Assembly (NCBI RefSeq): GCF_001667885.1
Contig: NZ_LZJW01000057.1
Location: 99,930 to 163,929 of the forward strand
DNA: 64,000 nt
DNA from: Mycobacterium scrofulaceum
GTDB taxonomy: Bacteria; Actinomycetota; Actinomycetes; Mycobacteriales; Mycobacteriaceae
Direction: 5' to 3'
This document shows positions 32,657 to 41,122 of this stretch, piece by piece. The notes beneath the pieces are model-generated. The model was not told the DNA's origin, did not search any database, and worked only from the letters and a program-made list of their open reading frames with translations. Within the stretch, counting starts at the first letter, position 1, and the number at the start of each line of letters is the position of its first letter. The position numbers and the translations under genes are program-made.

Positions 32657-33106
32657 ATGCTGATGCGTACCGATCCGTTCCGTGACCTCGACCGCTTCGC
32701 GCACCAGGTATTCGGCACCGCCGCCCGGCCGGCGGTGATGCCGATGGACGCGTGGCGCCAAGGCGAGGAATTCGTCGTCGAGTTCGACCTGCCCGGCATC
32801 AACGCCGACTCGCTCGACATCGACATCGAGCGCAACGTCGTGACCGTGCGGGCCGAGCGGCCGGCCCTGGACCCCAACCGGGAGATGCTGGCCACCGAGC
32901 GCCCCCGCGGGGTGTTCAGTCGGCAGCTGGTCCTCGGTGACAACCTCGACACCGACAAGATCGAGGCGTCATACCGCGAAGGTGTTCTGCGCCTTCGTAT
33001 TCCGGTGGCCGAGCGGGCCAAGCCGCGCAAGATCACCGTCGGCCGGGGCGACGCCCAGACGGCCATCAACGAGAACGCCTCGCAGCGCGAGGTCATCAAC
33101 GCCTGA
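32657..33106 (+). CDS. hsp18: 18 kDa antigen, small heat-shock protein Hsp18
   Basis: A 149-residue alpha-crystallin-type chaperone. It begins [20 protein letters not shown] and continues with [24 protein letters not shown]. From memory this is very close to the M. leprae/M. avium 18 kDa antigen (148 residues) and different from HspX/Acr. The crystallin domain spans about 30-130, with [14 protein letters not shown] and [18 protein letters not shown]. It holds unfolded proteins under stress. The ATG at 32657 is preferred to the GTG at 32648 because the SD GAGAGG overlaps the latter. No DosR box was seen; the MerR-like neighbour is the likely regulator. Confidence 0.93.
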   Translation: MLMRTDPFRDLDRFAHQVFGTAARPAVMPMDAWRQGEEFVVEFDLPGINADSLDIDIERNVVTVRAERPALDPNREMLATERPRGVFSRQLVLGDNLDTDKIEASYREGVLRLRIPVAERAKPRKITVGRGDAQTAINENASQREVINA

Positions 33107-33177
33107 TCGCCCGGTGGGGGCGGCGGTCGGAGTTGGTGTCGTGCACACGGGCCGCCGCCCACCGCGGGCACAACGGC

Positions 33178-33873
33178 ATGGGCGGGTGCGAGATGAAGTG
33201 GGAACTCGACGGCCAGACGGCCAGCGTCGAAGAGGCGCTGGTCGGCGGGGCCGCGCAACCAGCCGGCTGGTTTCGCTTCCACTTCACCGACCAGCACTGG
33301 GAGTGGTCGGAGCAGGTGCAGCGGATGCACGGGTATGAGCCCGGGACCGTCACGCCCACCACCGACCTGGTGCTCTCGCACAAACATCCGGACGACCGCG
33401 GCCAGGTCGCGGCCACCATCGAGCAGATCGTGCACGCCCGACAGGCGTTCAGCACGCGCCATCGCATCGTCGACACCGCCGGCAACGTGCACCACGTCGT
33501 CGTGGTGGGCGACCGGATCTTCGACGATGACGGCGACGTGGTGGGAACGCACGGGTTTTACATCGACGTCACGCCGGCCCCGGGCCAGTCGAAGGAGGAG
33601 CTGGTCAGCGAGAAGCTCGCCGCGATCAGCGAGAACCGGGCCGGCATCGAACAGGCCAAGGGCATGCTGATGCTGGTCTACGGCATCAGCGACGACGCGG
33701 CTTTCGAATTGCTGAAATGGCTGTCCCAGGAAGCCAATATCAAGCTGCGCCCGCTCGCCGAGCAGATCGCCGACGACTTTCGCCGCGCCGGCGCGCGCCT
33801 GGGCGCCCGGGCGGAGTTCGACCACTTGCTGCTCACCGCGCAGCAGCGCGTCGCCCGACCCGACGGGTCATGA
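33178..33873 (+). CDS. PAS-ANTAR regulator
   Basis: A protein of about 231 residues. A PAS domain (WFRFHFTDQHWEWSEQVQRM, HKHPDDRGQV, TRHRIVDTAGNVHHVVVVGD) is followed by an ANTAR domain (ENRAGIEQAKGMLMLVYGISDDAAFELLKWLSQEANIKLR). It is the second ANTAR protein in the window and probably acts on RNA hairpins. The start is uncertain: ATG at 33178 or 33193, or TTG/GTG at 33133/33136. It follows hsp18 on the same strand. Its end overlaps the end of the convergent tgs gene by 6 nt. Confidence 0.82.
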   Translation: MGGCEMKWELDGQTASVEEALVGGAAQPAGWFRFHFTDQHWEWSEQVQRMHGYEPGTVTPTTDLVLSHKHPDDRGQVAATIEQIVHARQAFSTRHRIVDTAGNVHHVVVVGDRIFDDDGDVVGTHGFYIDVTPAPGQSKEELVSEKLAAISENRAGIEQAKGMLMLVYGISDDAAFELLKWLSQEANIKLRPLAEQIADDFRRAGARLGARAEFDHLLLTAQQRVARPDGS

Positions 33874-35244
33874 CGACTTGCGGCGTTTCTTGCGGGCGGC
33901 CGCGACCAGTTGCGCCATGCCCTCCTCGATGCCGCCGGCGAGCGCGTCGATGTCGGGTGCGGTGTCGTAATCGGCGGTGATGCCGAAGACGAAGGTGTCG
34001 GCGTAGCTGAGCATCGCGACGCCGGTGCGCACCTGAAGGGCGATCGGCGGGATCGGCAACAACTCCAGCACCCGACGGCCCATCAGCCGCTGTCGGCTCC
34101 GTGGCCCGGGCACGTTGGTCGCCAGCGCCACCACCGCTCGTTGGGGTATCCGTGAGAGCAGCCGAATGGCCCACGCGGACAGCGCAAATGGGGTGCGCCT
34201 GGCCGCCACCACCATCGCGCTGCCGCCTTCGCTCTGCCCGCTGGCTTTGGCGTGAGCGAGCCGATCGTGCACCAGCTTCAGCTGCCGCACCGGGTCCGCC
34301 TCGTCGACCGGCAGCAACGGCAACATCGCCGAAACCCGGTTGCCTGCGACGTTGAAGTGGTCCACCGCGCGGACCGAAACGGGGACGAGGGTGCGCAGCG
34401 AGTCGGGGCCCGGCTGCTCCCCGCGCGCCAGCAAGACGCCGCGATAACTGTGGGTGATCGCCGCCAGCGCAACGTCATTCAGCGTGACCCCGAAGGTCCG
34501 GGCCACCTTGTGCATGTCCGCCAACCGGGCGCGGGCCGCGCTGTAACGCCGCATCGTGGTCACCGGCCCGCGTAGCGACGATTCGGGGGCGGGGTGCAGC
34601 AGCCCGGCCGCGAGCTCGGCCGCGCCGATCGCCGCGTGTTCGGCCGCCGTCACCGCGCCGAACGCGCTGCGGCCGATGCCGCTCGCCCAGCTCAACGGGT
34701 TGAGGCCCACCTTGGCCGGACCCGACCGGGCCGGCTTCCGGCCGGCGCCGACGTCGGCGGCGAAGGTGTCGCCGTCGCCGTCGTCGCTGAACTTCGACAG
34801 CAGCTGCGTCGTCGCGATGCCGTCGGCGACGCAGTGGTGAATCTTGGTCAGCACCGCCCAGCGATTTGCGCTGAGCCCCTCGATGATCCAGCACTCCCAC
34901 AGCGGGCGCTCGCGATCGAGCCGACGCTCCATCAACGACGCGATCAACTCGAACAGCTCCGCGTCGCCACCGGGATGCGGCAGCGCGATGCGATGCAAAT
35001 GGCGCGCGAGGTCGAAGTGCGGGTCGTCCACCCAGTTCGGCGGTCGCAGGTCGAGCGGATGGGTCCGCAGGACCTGCCTGCAGCGCGGGATCGTCGCGAC
35101 CCGTCCGGCGAACGACTCGAAGAACTCCTCGTACGTCGGGGCCGGCCCCTCCACGATCGACACCCCGCCCACCGCGAGGCTGACGTGTGGATCGGAATCC
35201 TCGACCTCCAGGAAACCGGCGTCCAGAGCGGTCAATTGGTCCAC
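33868..35244 (-). CDS. tgs1: Wax ester synthase / diacylglycerol acyltransferase (Tgs1-like)
   Basis: A 458-residue WS/DGAT enzyme that makes triacylglycerol from diacylglycerol and acyl-CoA. The active site HHCVADG is at residues 136-142, with PLWECWIIEGL just before it and NVPGPRSRQRLMG near the C-terminus. Start MDQLTALDAGFL matches family members. In M. tuberculosis tgs1 (Rv3130c) belongs to the DosR regulon and builds storage lipid in hypoxia. A DosR-box-like sequence lies 36 nt upstream of the ATG here, supporting the same role. The orthology to tgs1 rather than another Tgs is inferred from the DosR context. Confidence 0.9.
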   Translation of the reverse strand: MDQLTALDAGFLEVEDSDPHVSLAVGGVSIVEGPAPTYEEFFESFAGRVATIPRCRQVLRTHPLDLRPPNWVDDPHFDLARHLHRIALPHPGGDAELFELIASLMERRLDRERPLWECWIIEGLSANRWAVLTKIHHCVADGIATTQLLSKFSDDGDGDTFAADVGAGRKPARSGPAKVGLNPLSWASGIGRSAFGAVTAAEHAAIGAAELAAGLLHPAPESSLRGPVTTMRRYSAARARLADMHKVARTFGVTLNDVALAAITHSYRGVLLARGEQPGPDSLRTLVPVSVRAVDHFNVAGNRVSAMLPLLPVDEADPVRQLKLVHDRLAHAKASGQSEGGSAMVVAARRTPFALSAWAIRLLSRIPQRAVVALATNVPGPRSRQRLMGRRVLELLPIPPIALQVRTGVAMLSYADTFVFGITADYDTAPDIDALAGGIEEGMAQLVAAARKKRRKSS

Positions 35245-35279
35245 GGTGTTACTTTCCGCGCCACACTGCGCCGCTGGCA

Positions 35280-35293
35280 GGGCCGTAAGTCCT
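35280..35293. promoter_or_regulatory. DosR box candidate upstream of tgs1
   Basis: GGGCC-GTAA-GTCCT resembles the DosR palindrome GGGAC-N4-GTCCC (two mismatches). It is 36 nt before the tgs1 ATG and could also serve ppsA on the other side. The rest of 35245-35528 has no supported gene. Confidence 0.55.
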
Positions 35294-35528
35294 CAACTAC
35301 TGAGGCCAAACGGCGGCTGTGGTCGCGCGCGCCCGCGCATATCGTGAGCGGGGTGACAGGAGGGCAATTGAGCAGCGAGGCAGATGCTTTCGCCGCCGCA
35401 TCCGGCACGGACCTGACCGCACGTTCGAGCACGCCTGGAGGCAGCTGACCGCCGACGTCCGGACCGCGCGAAAGCGAACAGCGCTATCTGCGAAGCGTTT
35501 CGATGCAATCCACCGGAGGAAGAACACC

Positions 35529-37934
35529 ATGAGCGATTTCACCTACGTCCGCTTCTTCGAGGAGATCGGCATCTCCGACGTCCCGCTGGTCGGTGGGAAG
35601 AACGCCTCGCTGGGCGAGATGTTCCAGAAGCTCACCGGGCAGGGCGTGCGGGTACCGCACGGCTTCGCGATCACCGCCGAGGCCTACCGGCACGTGCTGG
35701 ACCGCGCCGGCGCCTGGGACGCGTTGCACGCCGCGCTCGACGACCTCGACCCCGACGACGTCACCGCGCTGGCGCGCAAGGGCAAGCGGGCGCGTGAAAT
35801 CGTCTACGGCGCAGGGCTTCCCCCGGAGCTCGCCGCCGAGATCACGGCCGCCTACCGGCAGCTGCAGGAGGAGTACGGCGAAGACGTCAGCCTGGCCGTG
35901 CGCAGCTCGGCGACCGCCGAAGACCTGCCGACCGCCAGCTTCGCCGGCCAGCAGGAGACCTTCCTCAACATCAAGGGCACCGAGAGCCTGCTGGACGCCT
36001 GCCGGCGGTGCTTCGCGAGCCTGTTCACCGACCGGGCCATCCACTACCGGATCGACCAGGACTTCGACCACTTCAAGGTGTCGCTGTCGATCGGCGTGAT
36101 GAAGATGGTGCGCTCCGACCTCGCCTCGTCGGGAGTGATGTTCACCCTGGACACCGAATCCGGCTTCCACGACGTCGTATTCATCACGGGCGCCTACGGG
36201 CTCGGCGAGAACGTGGTCCAGGGCGCCGTCGACCCCGACGAGTTCTACGTCCACAAGCCGACGTATCAGGCCGGCCACCGGGCGGTGCTGCGCCGGCTGA
36301 TCGGGGACAAGGCGGTCAAGATGATCTTCGTCGAGGGTGAGACGAAGAACACCACCCGCAACATCCCCACGCCCAGGGCCGACCGGGCCCGGTTCTGCGT
36401 CACCGACGACGACGTCCTCGAGCTGGCCGGCTACGCCTGCGCCATCGAGGCCCACTACCGGCGGCCGATGGACATCGAATGGGCCAAGGACGGTCTCGAC
36501 GGGCGGCTCTACATCGTCCAGGCGCGCCCCGAGACCGCGGCCTCGCAGCGCAGCAAGACGGTGATCGAAAGCTACGTGCTCGAGGGCAAGGGCGCCCAGC
36601 GCAAGGACGTACTCGCCGAGGGCCGCTCGGTCGGCGAGAAGGTCGCCACGGGCATCGCCCGGCGGATGGACAACCTCGGCAAGTTGTCGGAGTTCCAGCC
36701 CGGCGACGTGCTGGTCGCCGACATCACCACGCCCGACTGGGAACCCATCATGAAGATCGCGGCGGCCATCGTCACCAATCGCGGCGGCCGCACCTGCCAC
36801 GCGGCGATCATCGCCCGCGAGCTCGGCATCCCCGCCGTCGTCGGCGCGGGTGACGCCACCACGAGCGTGCCCGACGGCGAGCTCGTCACGGTGTCGTGCG
36901 TGGAGGGCGACACGGGGCGGGTCTACCGCGGCGAGTTGGGCTTTCGCGTCGACCACACCGAGGTGTCCGACCAGGAGCGCCCGCACACCGAGGTCATGGT
37001 CAACCTCGGCAACCCGGATCTGGCGTTCAAGACGTCGTTTCTGCCGAACGACGGCGTGGGGCTGGCCCGGATGGAGTTCATCATCAGCGAGTACATCCGG
37101 GTGCACCCGCTCGCCCTGCTGCACCCCGACCGGGTGGACGACCCCGAGGCCCGGCGGACCATCGACACGCTGACGTACGCCTACTCCGACGGCGCCGAGT
37201 TCTTCGTGGAGCGCCTGTCGGAAGGGATCGGCACCATCGCCGCCGCCTTCTGGCCCAAGCCCGTCGTCGTGCGGATGTCGGACTTCAAGACCAACGAGTA
37301 CGCCAGCCTGGTCGGTGGCAGCAGCTTCGAGGCGGCCGAGAGCAACCCGATGATCGGCTTCCGCGGCGCCTCGCGCTACGCGCACCCGGCCTATGCCGAA
37401 GGATTCGCGCTGGAGTGCCGGGCGATGAAGCGGGTGCGCGAACAGATGGGGCTGACCAACGTCGTGCTGATGGTGCCGTTCGTGCGCCGGGTGGCCGAGG
37501 CGGACCTGGTGCTGGCGGAGATGGCCAAACACGGCCTGCGCCGCGGGGAGAACGGGCTCAAGGTGTACGCGATGTGCGAGATTCCCAACAACGTCATCCT
37601 CATCGACGAGTTCGCCAAGCGTTTCGACGGGTTCTCCATCGGGTCCAACGACCTCACTCAGCTGACCCTGGGCGTCGACCGGGACAGCGAGATCGTGGCC
37701 TTCGACTACGACGAACGCGACGAGGGGGTCAAGGAGATGATCCGGCTGGCGGTTGAGGGCTGCCGCCGCAACGGGATTCACTCCGGGTTGTGCGGTCAGG
37801 CGCCGTCGGACTATCCCGACATGGCCGAGTTCCTGGTTCGCTGCGGCATCGACTCGATCAGCCTGAACCCCGACGTGGTGGTCAAGACCACCCGGCAGAT
37901 CCTGGATCTCGAGCGAGCGGTGCAACTGCAGTGA
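35529..37934 (+). CDS. ppsA: Phosphoenolpyruvate synthase
   Basis: An 801-residue enzyme converting pyruvate and ATP to PEP, AMP and phosphate. The N-terminal ATP-grasp part has [34 protein letters not shown] and IEWAKDG. The mobile domain has the phospho-His in [21 protein letters not shown]. The C-terminal PEP barrel has [25 protein letters not shown] and the catalytic Cys in GLCGQAPSD. Length and order are standard. SD GGAGGAAG precedes the ATG. It lets pyruvate feed gluconeogenesis, which fits a non-growing, lipid-using state. It is divergent from tgs1 across a DosR-like box. Confidence 0.95.
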   Translation: MSDFTYVRFFEEIGISDVPLVGGKNASLGEMFQKLTGQGVRVPHGFAITAEAYRHVLDRAGAWDALHAALDDLDPDDVTALARKGKRAREIVYGAGLPPELAAEITAAYRQLQEEYGEDVSLAVRSSATAEDLPTASFAGQQETFLNIKGTESLLDACRRCFASLFTDRAIHYRIDQDFDHFKVSLSIGVMKMVRSDLASSGVMFTLDTESGFHDVVFITGAYGLGENVVQGAVDPDEFYVHKPTYQAGHRAVLRRLIGDKAVKMIFVEGETKNTTRNIPTPRADRARFCVTDDDVLELAGYACAIEAHYRRPMDIEWAKDGLDGRLYIVQARPETAASQRSKTVIESYVLEGKGAQRKDVLAEGRSVGEKVATGIARRMDNLGKLSEFQPGDVLVADITTPDWEPIMKIAAAIVTNRGGRTCHAAIIARELGIPAVVGAGDATTSVPDGELVTVSCVEGDTGRVYRGELGFRVDHTEVSDQERPHTEVMVNLGNPDLAFKTSFLPNDGVGLARMEFIISEYIRVHPLALLHPDRVDDPEARRTIDTLTYAYSDGAEFFVERLSEGIGTIAAAFWPKPVVVRMSDFKTNEYASLVGGSSFEAAESNPMIGFRGASRYAHPAYAEGFALECRAMKRVREQMGLTNVVLMVPFVRRVAEADLVLAEMAKHGLRRGENGLKVYAMCEIPNNVILIDEFAKRFDGFSIGSNDLTQLTLGVDRDSEIVAFDYDERDEGVKEMIRLAVEGCRRNGIHSGLCGQAPSDYPDMAEFLVRCGIDSISLNPDVVVKTTRQILDLERAVQLQ

Positions 37935-37945
37935 GCCACCCGCGC

Positions 37946-38028
37946 CGAGATTGCCGTAACGGCTGTGGGTGAGGGCGCATCCACGACCCTGAGCGCAATC
38001 TCGCCGAAGGTCGCGGAGACGCTCAGGG
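37946..38028. repeat. Two interleaved inverted repeats in the ppsA/KAS convergent gap
   Basis: CGAGATTGC (37946-37954) pairs with GCAATCTCG (37995-38003), and CCCTGAGC (37987-37994) pairs with GCTCAGGG (38021-38028). They cannot both form at once. They sit between two convergent genes and probably act as a bidirectional terminator. Confidence 0.45.
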
Positions 38029-38910
38029 CCGCGGTGGCTGACGATAGAGGGCGGCGCCGGCGACGACGTCGGCCCCGGCCGCGACGAACAGCACCCGCGC
38101 GCCCGCCGGCAACCGCTCGGCCCGCTGCCCGAACGCGGCGGCCAGGGCGGCGGTGTGCATGTGTTCGTCTTCGGCGACGCTGATCGCCTCGACCGGCACG
38201 CCCAGCCGGGCGGCCAGCGAGGCACGGTATCCGGGCCGGGCGGGGGCCGCGACGATCGCGTCCACGTCGGACAGCCGCACCGACTGCTCGGCAAGGCACG
38301 CCGACACCGCACGCCCGGCCGCCGCGGCGAAGCGCTCATCCATCGTCGCCGACTCGGAGAAGCGCAGGACATTGCGGACGTCGGCGAAACCGACCGTGGC
38401 AGTGAACGTTTCGTCGCCCACCTCACTCGGGTCGCGCACCCAGGAGACCCGGCTGAGGCCGTAGTCGCCGTCGGACCAGCCGCACAGCATCGCCGCGCCG
38501 GCGGCCGAGAATCCGAAGTGCTCGCTCATCCCGTGCCCGGGGTCGGCGTCGCTGGCGACCACCAGCGCGCGCCGGATGGCGCGGCTGCGCATGAACCCGT
38601 CGACGATCTGGAGCGCCGTCAGCAGCCCGCACGTGCCGTTGGCGATGTCGAAGGAGAAGGTGCCGTGGGCGCCCGCGTGCGGGTCCTCCGGGTTGGCGCC
38701 GATGTCGTCCTGGATCAGCGCGGCGAGCGCCGGCTCACCGAGGTTGCGGTCGCGGTAAATGCCGGCGTTGACGACGAGGTCGAGGTCCGCGGCATCGCAT
38801 CCGGCCCGCTTGAGGCAATCCTTGGCGGCGACGACGGCCAGGTGCAACGCGCTGTGGCGCCCCCGCAGTCGCGGATGCGAGACGTCGATCCGATCAATCA
38901 CCGTGCCCAT
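38023..38910 (-). CDS. KAS III-like thiolase-fold protein lacking His/Asn (probable partner subunit)
   Basis: A 295-residue protein of the FabH fold. DLDLVVNAGIYRDRNLGEPA and FDIANGTCGLLTALQ (Cys94 in the nucleophile position) are recognisable. The positions that hold the catalytic His and the GN-type Asn in KAS III enzymes read APARPG and EDEHMHTAAL, so the full Cys-His-Asn triad is missing. It overlaps the intact KAS III gene by 17 nt. A partner role in a heterodimer (as PqsB is to PqsC) is an inference. Alternatively it could be an acyl-transfer enzyme using only the Cys. Confidence 0.72.
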   Translation of the reverse strand: MGTVIDRIDVSHPRLRGRHSALHLAVVAAKDCLKRAGCDAADLDLVVNAGIYRDRNLGEPALAALIQDDIGANPEDPHAGAHGTFSFDIANGTCGLLTALQIVDGFMRSRAIRRALVVASDADPGHGMSEHFGFSAAGAAMLCGWSDGDYGLSRVSWVRDPSEVGDETFTATVGFADVRNVLRFSESATMDERFAAAAGRAVSACLAEQSVRLSDVDAIVAAPARPGYRASLAARLGVPVEAISVAEDEHMHTAALAAAFGQRAERLPAGARVLFVAAGADVVAGAALYRQPPRP

Positions 38911-39994
38911 AGCGGCTCACCACATCCTCGTCCAGGGTCAACAAGACCACACCGATTTCCAGCCCGGAAGCCAAGGCCAGCAACGCGATTCGCTCTCCGG
39001 GCTTGATCCGTCCGGCCTCGAGCTCCTCCACGAGCGCCACCGTGTGGGTGGTGGAGGCGGTGTTGCCGTAGCGGTCGACGGTGATGACCGCGTCGTGGCG
39101 CGGGCTGTCGCCGAACACCTCCGACATCCGGGCCATTCCCTTGCGGATGGCGCGTGCGGACGTCTGGTGGGTGATGACGTGGTCGATGTCGTGAATGGAA
39201 AGGCCCACGGTGTCAAGCACTTCGCTCAACAGCAGCGGAGTGTTCGCGATCGCGGCCTTCTGGATGGCGCGCGAATTGGTGAACATCCGAGCGCCCGGGT
39301 CGTCCCCCTGCGGATACGCCAGGCAGAGCCGACTGTAGTCGGCGACGGTGGTGAAGCCCGCCAGGGCGATGCCGGCCGAACCGGCCGGCGCCCGCTCCAG
39401 CAGCAGCGCCGCGCCGGCGTCGCCCAGCGTCAGGCAGGCCAGCTCCTTGCTCATGATGTTGCGGATGTGCCGAGCGGCATTGTTGGAAAGCTGCGAGATG
39501 TACTCGCCGCTGACGACGAGTCCCCGCTCGACGACGCCCTGGCGAATCCAGTTGTTCAAGATCGTTGTGCCCGTCAGCATTCCGGCGCACGCGTTGGAGA
39601 CGTCGAACGTCATCGCGTTCACCGCCCCGATCCCGCGCGCCACGGCGCTGCTCATGGTCGGTTCGAGCCACTGGGTCAGCCCGTCGCGGAACTTGGTGAT
39701 GCTGCAGCTGATCACCACGTCCAGCTCCCCCGGATCCTGCTGCGCGGTGGCCAGGCAGTTCAGCGCCGCCGAAGTGGCCAAGGTGTAGGAATCCTCGTCG
39801 CCCACCGACACGCGGCGTTCGCGGATTCCGGTCAGCCGTTCCAGGTCGATGTGGGTGCGATGGCGGGTGGACGCCATGAGCTGGTCGGTTGTCAGGTGGG
39901 TCCCCGGCAGATGCCGGCCCGCGGCCGCGACACGCGCGACAAAGGGTGCCTCCCCTTCCCCGTCCGTTTCCATCACCAGCCAGTGCCTGGTCAT
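38894..39994 (-). CDS. 3-oxoacyl-ACP synthase III-like enzyme
   Basis: A 366-residue KAS III. Cys136 is in SNACAGML, His276 in ITHQTSARAI and Asn311 in YGNTAST, giving the complete Cys-His-Asn triad. ELACLTLGDAGAALLLE is the usual loop. FabH-type enzymes condense an acyl-CoA with malonyl-ACP or transfer acyl groups. The ATG at 39994 has AAGGAGGTG upstream; a longer frame to 40039 overlaps the nitroreductase end and has no SD. It lies 37 nt after the nitroreductase gene on the same strand, so it is likely co-transcribed from the DosR-type boxes upstream of that gene. Confidence 0.85.
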   Translation of the reverse strand: MTRHWLVMETDGEGEAPFVARVAAAGRHLPGTHLTTDQLMASTRHRTHIDLERLTGIRERRVSVGDEDSYTLATSAALNCLATAQQDPGELDVVISCSITKFRDGLTQWLEPTMSSAVARGIGAVNAMTFDVSNACAGMLTGTTILNNWIRQGVVERGLVVSGEYISQLSNNAARHIRNIMSKELACLTLGDAGAALLLERAPAGSAGIALAGFTTVADYSRLCLAYPQGDDPGARMFTNSRAIQKAAIANTPLLLSEVLDTVGLSIHDIDHVITHQTSARAIRKGMARMSEVFGDSPRHDAVITVDRYGNTASTTHTVALVEELEAGRIKPGERIALLALASGLEIGVVLLTLDEDVVSRYGHGD

Positions 39995-40031
39995 CGATGG
40001 CACCTCCTTGGCATCGTTCTTCGCACGTCGG

Positions 40032-41018
40032 TCACCCACGCATCTCGAGGACTTCGGTCACCGGACGCCGGGCGGTGGGTTTCGCGTGTGGGTCCTTGCC
40101 CGGTGACCGGCCGACCCGGATCAGTAGCTGCGGCTCGCCGGAGCCGCCGGTGATCTGCCGGATGATGTCGCGGCTCAACGACAGCTCCGTCATGTGGGTC
40201 AGCGTGCAGGTGGCCATGCCCGCCAATGTGCATTCGAGCAGCACCGCCGACAGCGCCTCACCGCAGCGCAGCACTTCGGCCGGCGCATCGTGCTGGGTGG
40301 ACAGCACCACGATCTTGGAGTGGTCCGCCTCGATCGAGGCGCGGCGGCGGCCCCCACCCGCCGGCGGGAACGCGCGGGCGATGTCGACGCGCGCGGCCTC
40401 GGAACTGGACAGCAGGGCGCTCTCGGGTACGTGGTCGGCGTTAGCCTCGAAGGGCGAGGTCCACCAACGCAATTCGGTCAGGTAGGACGTGTCGCTTCGC
40501 CGCAATTGCTCGGTGAGCCGGGACGCTTCGGCCAGCCTCGGCCGCTCCTCGTCGTCGACCACGTCGAGCGACACGTCGTACGGGGTCACCGCGCGGCTCA
40601 GGGCCGAATGCAGGGTGGGCCACGCGGAAGGCGCGCCCAGAGGCAGCCGGTCGGTGCTGCGGCGAAGGATCGCATCGGCCCGCAGCCGGCACTGCGGCGT
40701 CACGTTCTCCACCGGCAAAAAGCCCACAGTCGCGAGGTGATCCGGTCTGCCCTCGGTGGGAAAGCGTTCGGTGACGCTTTCCCAGCCCGCGGCGGCCATG
40801 GCAACCCTCAGGTGGTCGAGGACGGCGCCGCAGCTCAGGATCAGCTCCCGACCGGTGTGGTCGGTGGCGTGCATCGCGTGGCGCGGGTCGGCCCACAGTT
40901 GCAGCCTGGTGCCGTCGGCCACCCACCGCCACGGCTGGCTGTTGTGCAGCGAAGGCGCGCGGCACGCGAGCGTCACCGCGTCCCGGATGACCTGCTCGGT
41001 CGGCACTTTCGCGTCCAT
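40032..41018 (-). CDS. Acg/Rv3131-family nitroreductase-like protein
   Basis: A 328-residue member of the mycobacterial Acg family. [14 protein letters not shown] (residues 16-29) is the FMN-phosphate loop. [31 protein letters not shown] and GEALSAVLLECTLAGMATC follow, as in Rv3131/Rv2032. These proteins bind FMN but may not reduce nitro compounds; an FMN-storage or redox role is discussed for Acg. The ATG at 41018 gives exactly the length of the paralogue at 58121; ATG 41027 is possible. Two DosR-like boxes lie 60-100 nt upstream. Confidence 0.88.
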   Translation of the reverse strand: MDAKVPTEQVIRDAVTLACRAPSLHNSQPWRWVADGTRLQLWADPRHAMHATDHTGRELILSCGAVLDHLRVAMAAAGWESVTERFPTEGRPDHLATVGFLPVENVTPQCRLRADAILRRSTDRLPLGAPSAWPTLHSALSRAVTPYDVSLDVVDDEERPRLAEASRLTEQLRRSDTSYLTELRWWTSPFEANADHVPESALLSSSEAARVDIARAFPPAGGGRRRASIEADHSKIVVLSTQHDAPAEVLRCGEALSAVLLECTLAGMATCTLTHMTELSLSRDIIRQITGGSGEPQLLIRVGRSPGKDPHAKPTARRPVTEVLEMRG

Positions 41019-41079
41019 CTGCACCATCTCGTCGATTTCGGTGAGCCAAACTGTATGCCCGAAGCGCCGGGTGCGGGCA

Positions 41080-41093
41080 GGGCCGTTGGTCCC
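41080..41093. promoter_or_regulatory. DosR box candidate 1 before the nitroreductase-KAS operon
   Basis: GGGCC-GTTG-GTCCC differs from GGGAC-N4-GTCCC by one base. It pairs with a second site 22 bp away. Confidence 0.65.
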
Positions 41094-41101
41094 CGACGGC
41101 C

Positions 41102-41115
41102 GGGACGTTGGAACC
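41102..41115. promoter_or_regulatory. DosR box candidate 2 before the nitroreductase-KAS operon
   Basis: GGGAC-GTTG-GAACC has a perfect left half-site and a weaker right half. Tandem boxes about two helical turns apart are typical of strong DosR promoters. Confidence 0.55.
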
Positions 41116-41122
41116 TCCGCTG

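Noticed and set aside
35344..35448. Small frame (GTG 35344 or TTG 35368) with AGGAGGG nearby, between tgs1 and ppsA
   Set aside because: Only 26-34 codons, SD spacing of about 3 nt to the TTG, no recognisable sequence and no coupling to a neighbour; insufficient to call a gene.
35484..38426. 980-codon minus-strand frame across ppsA
   Set aside because: It is antisense to a full PEP synthase with all motifs; long shadow frames are normal at this GC content.
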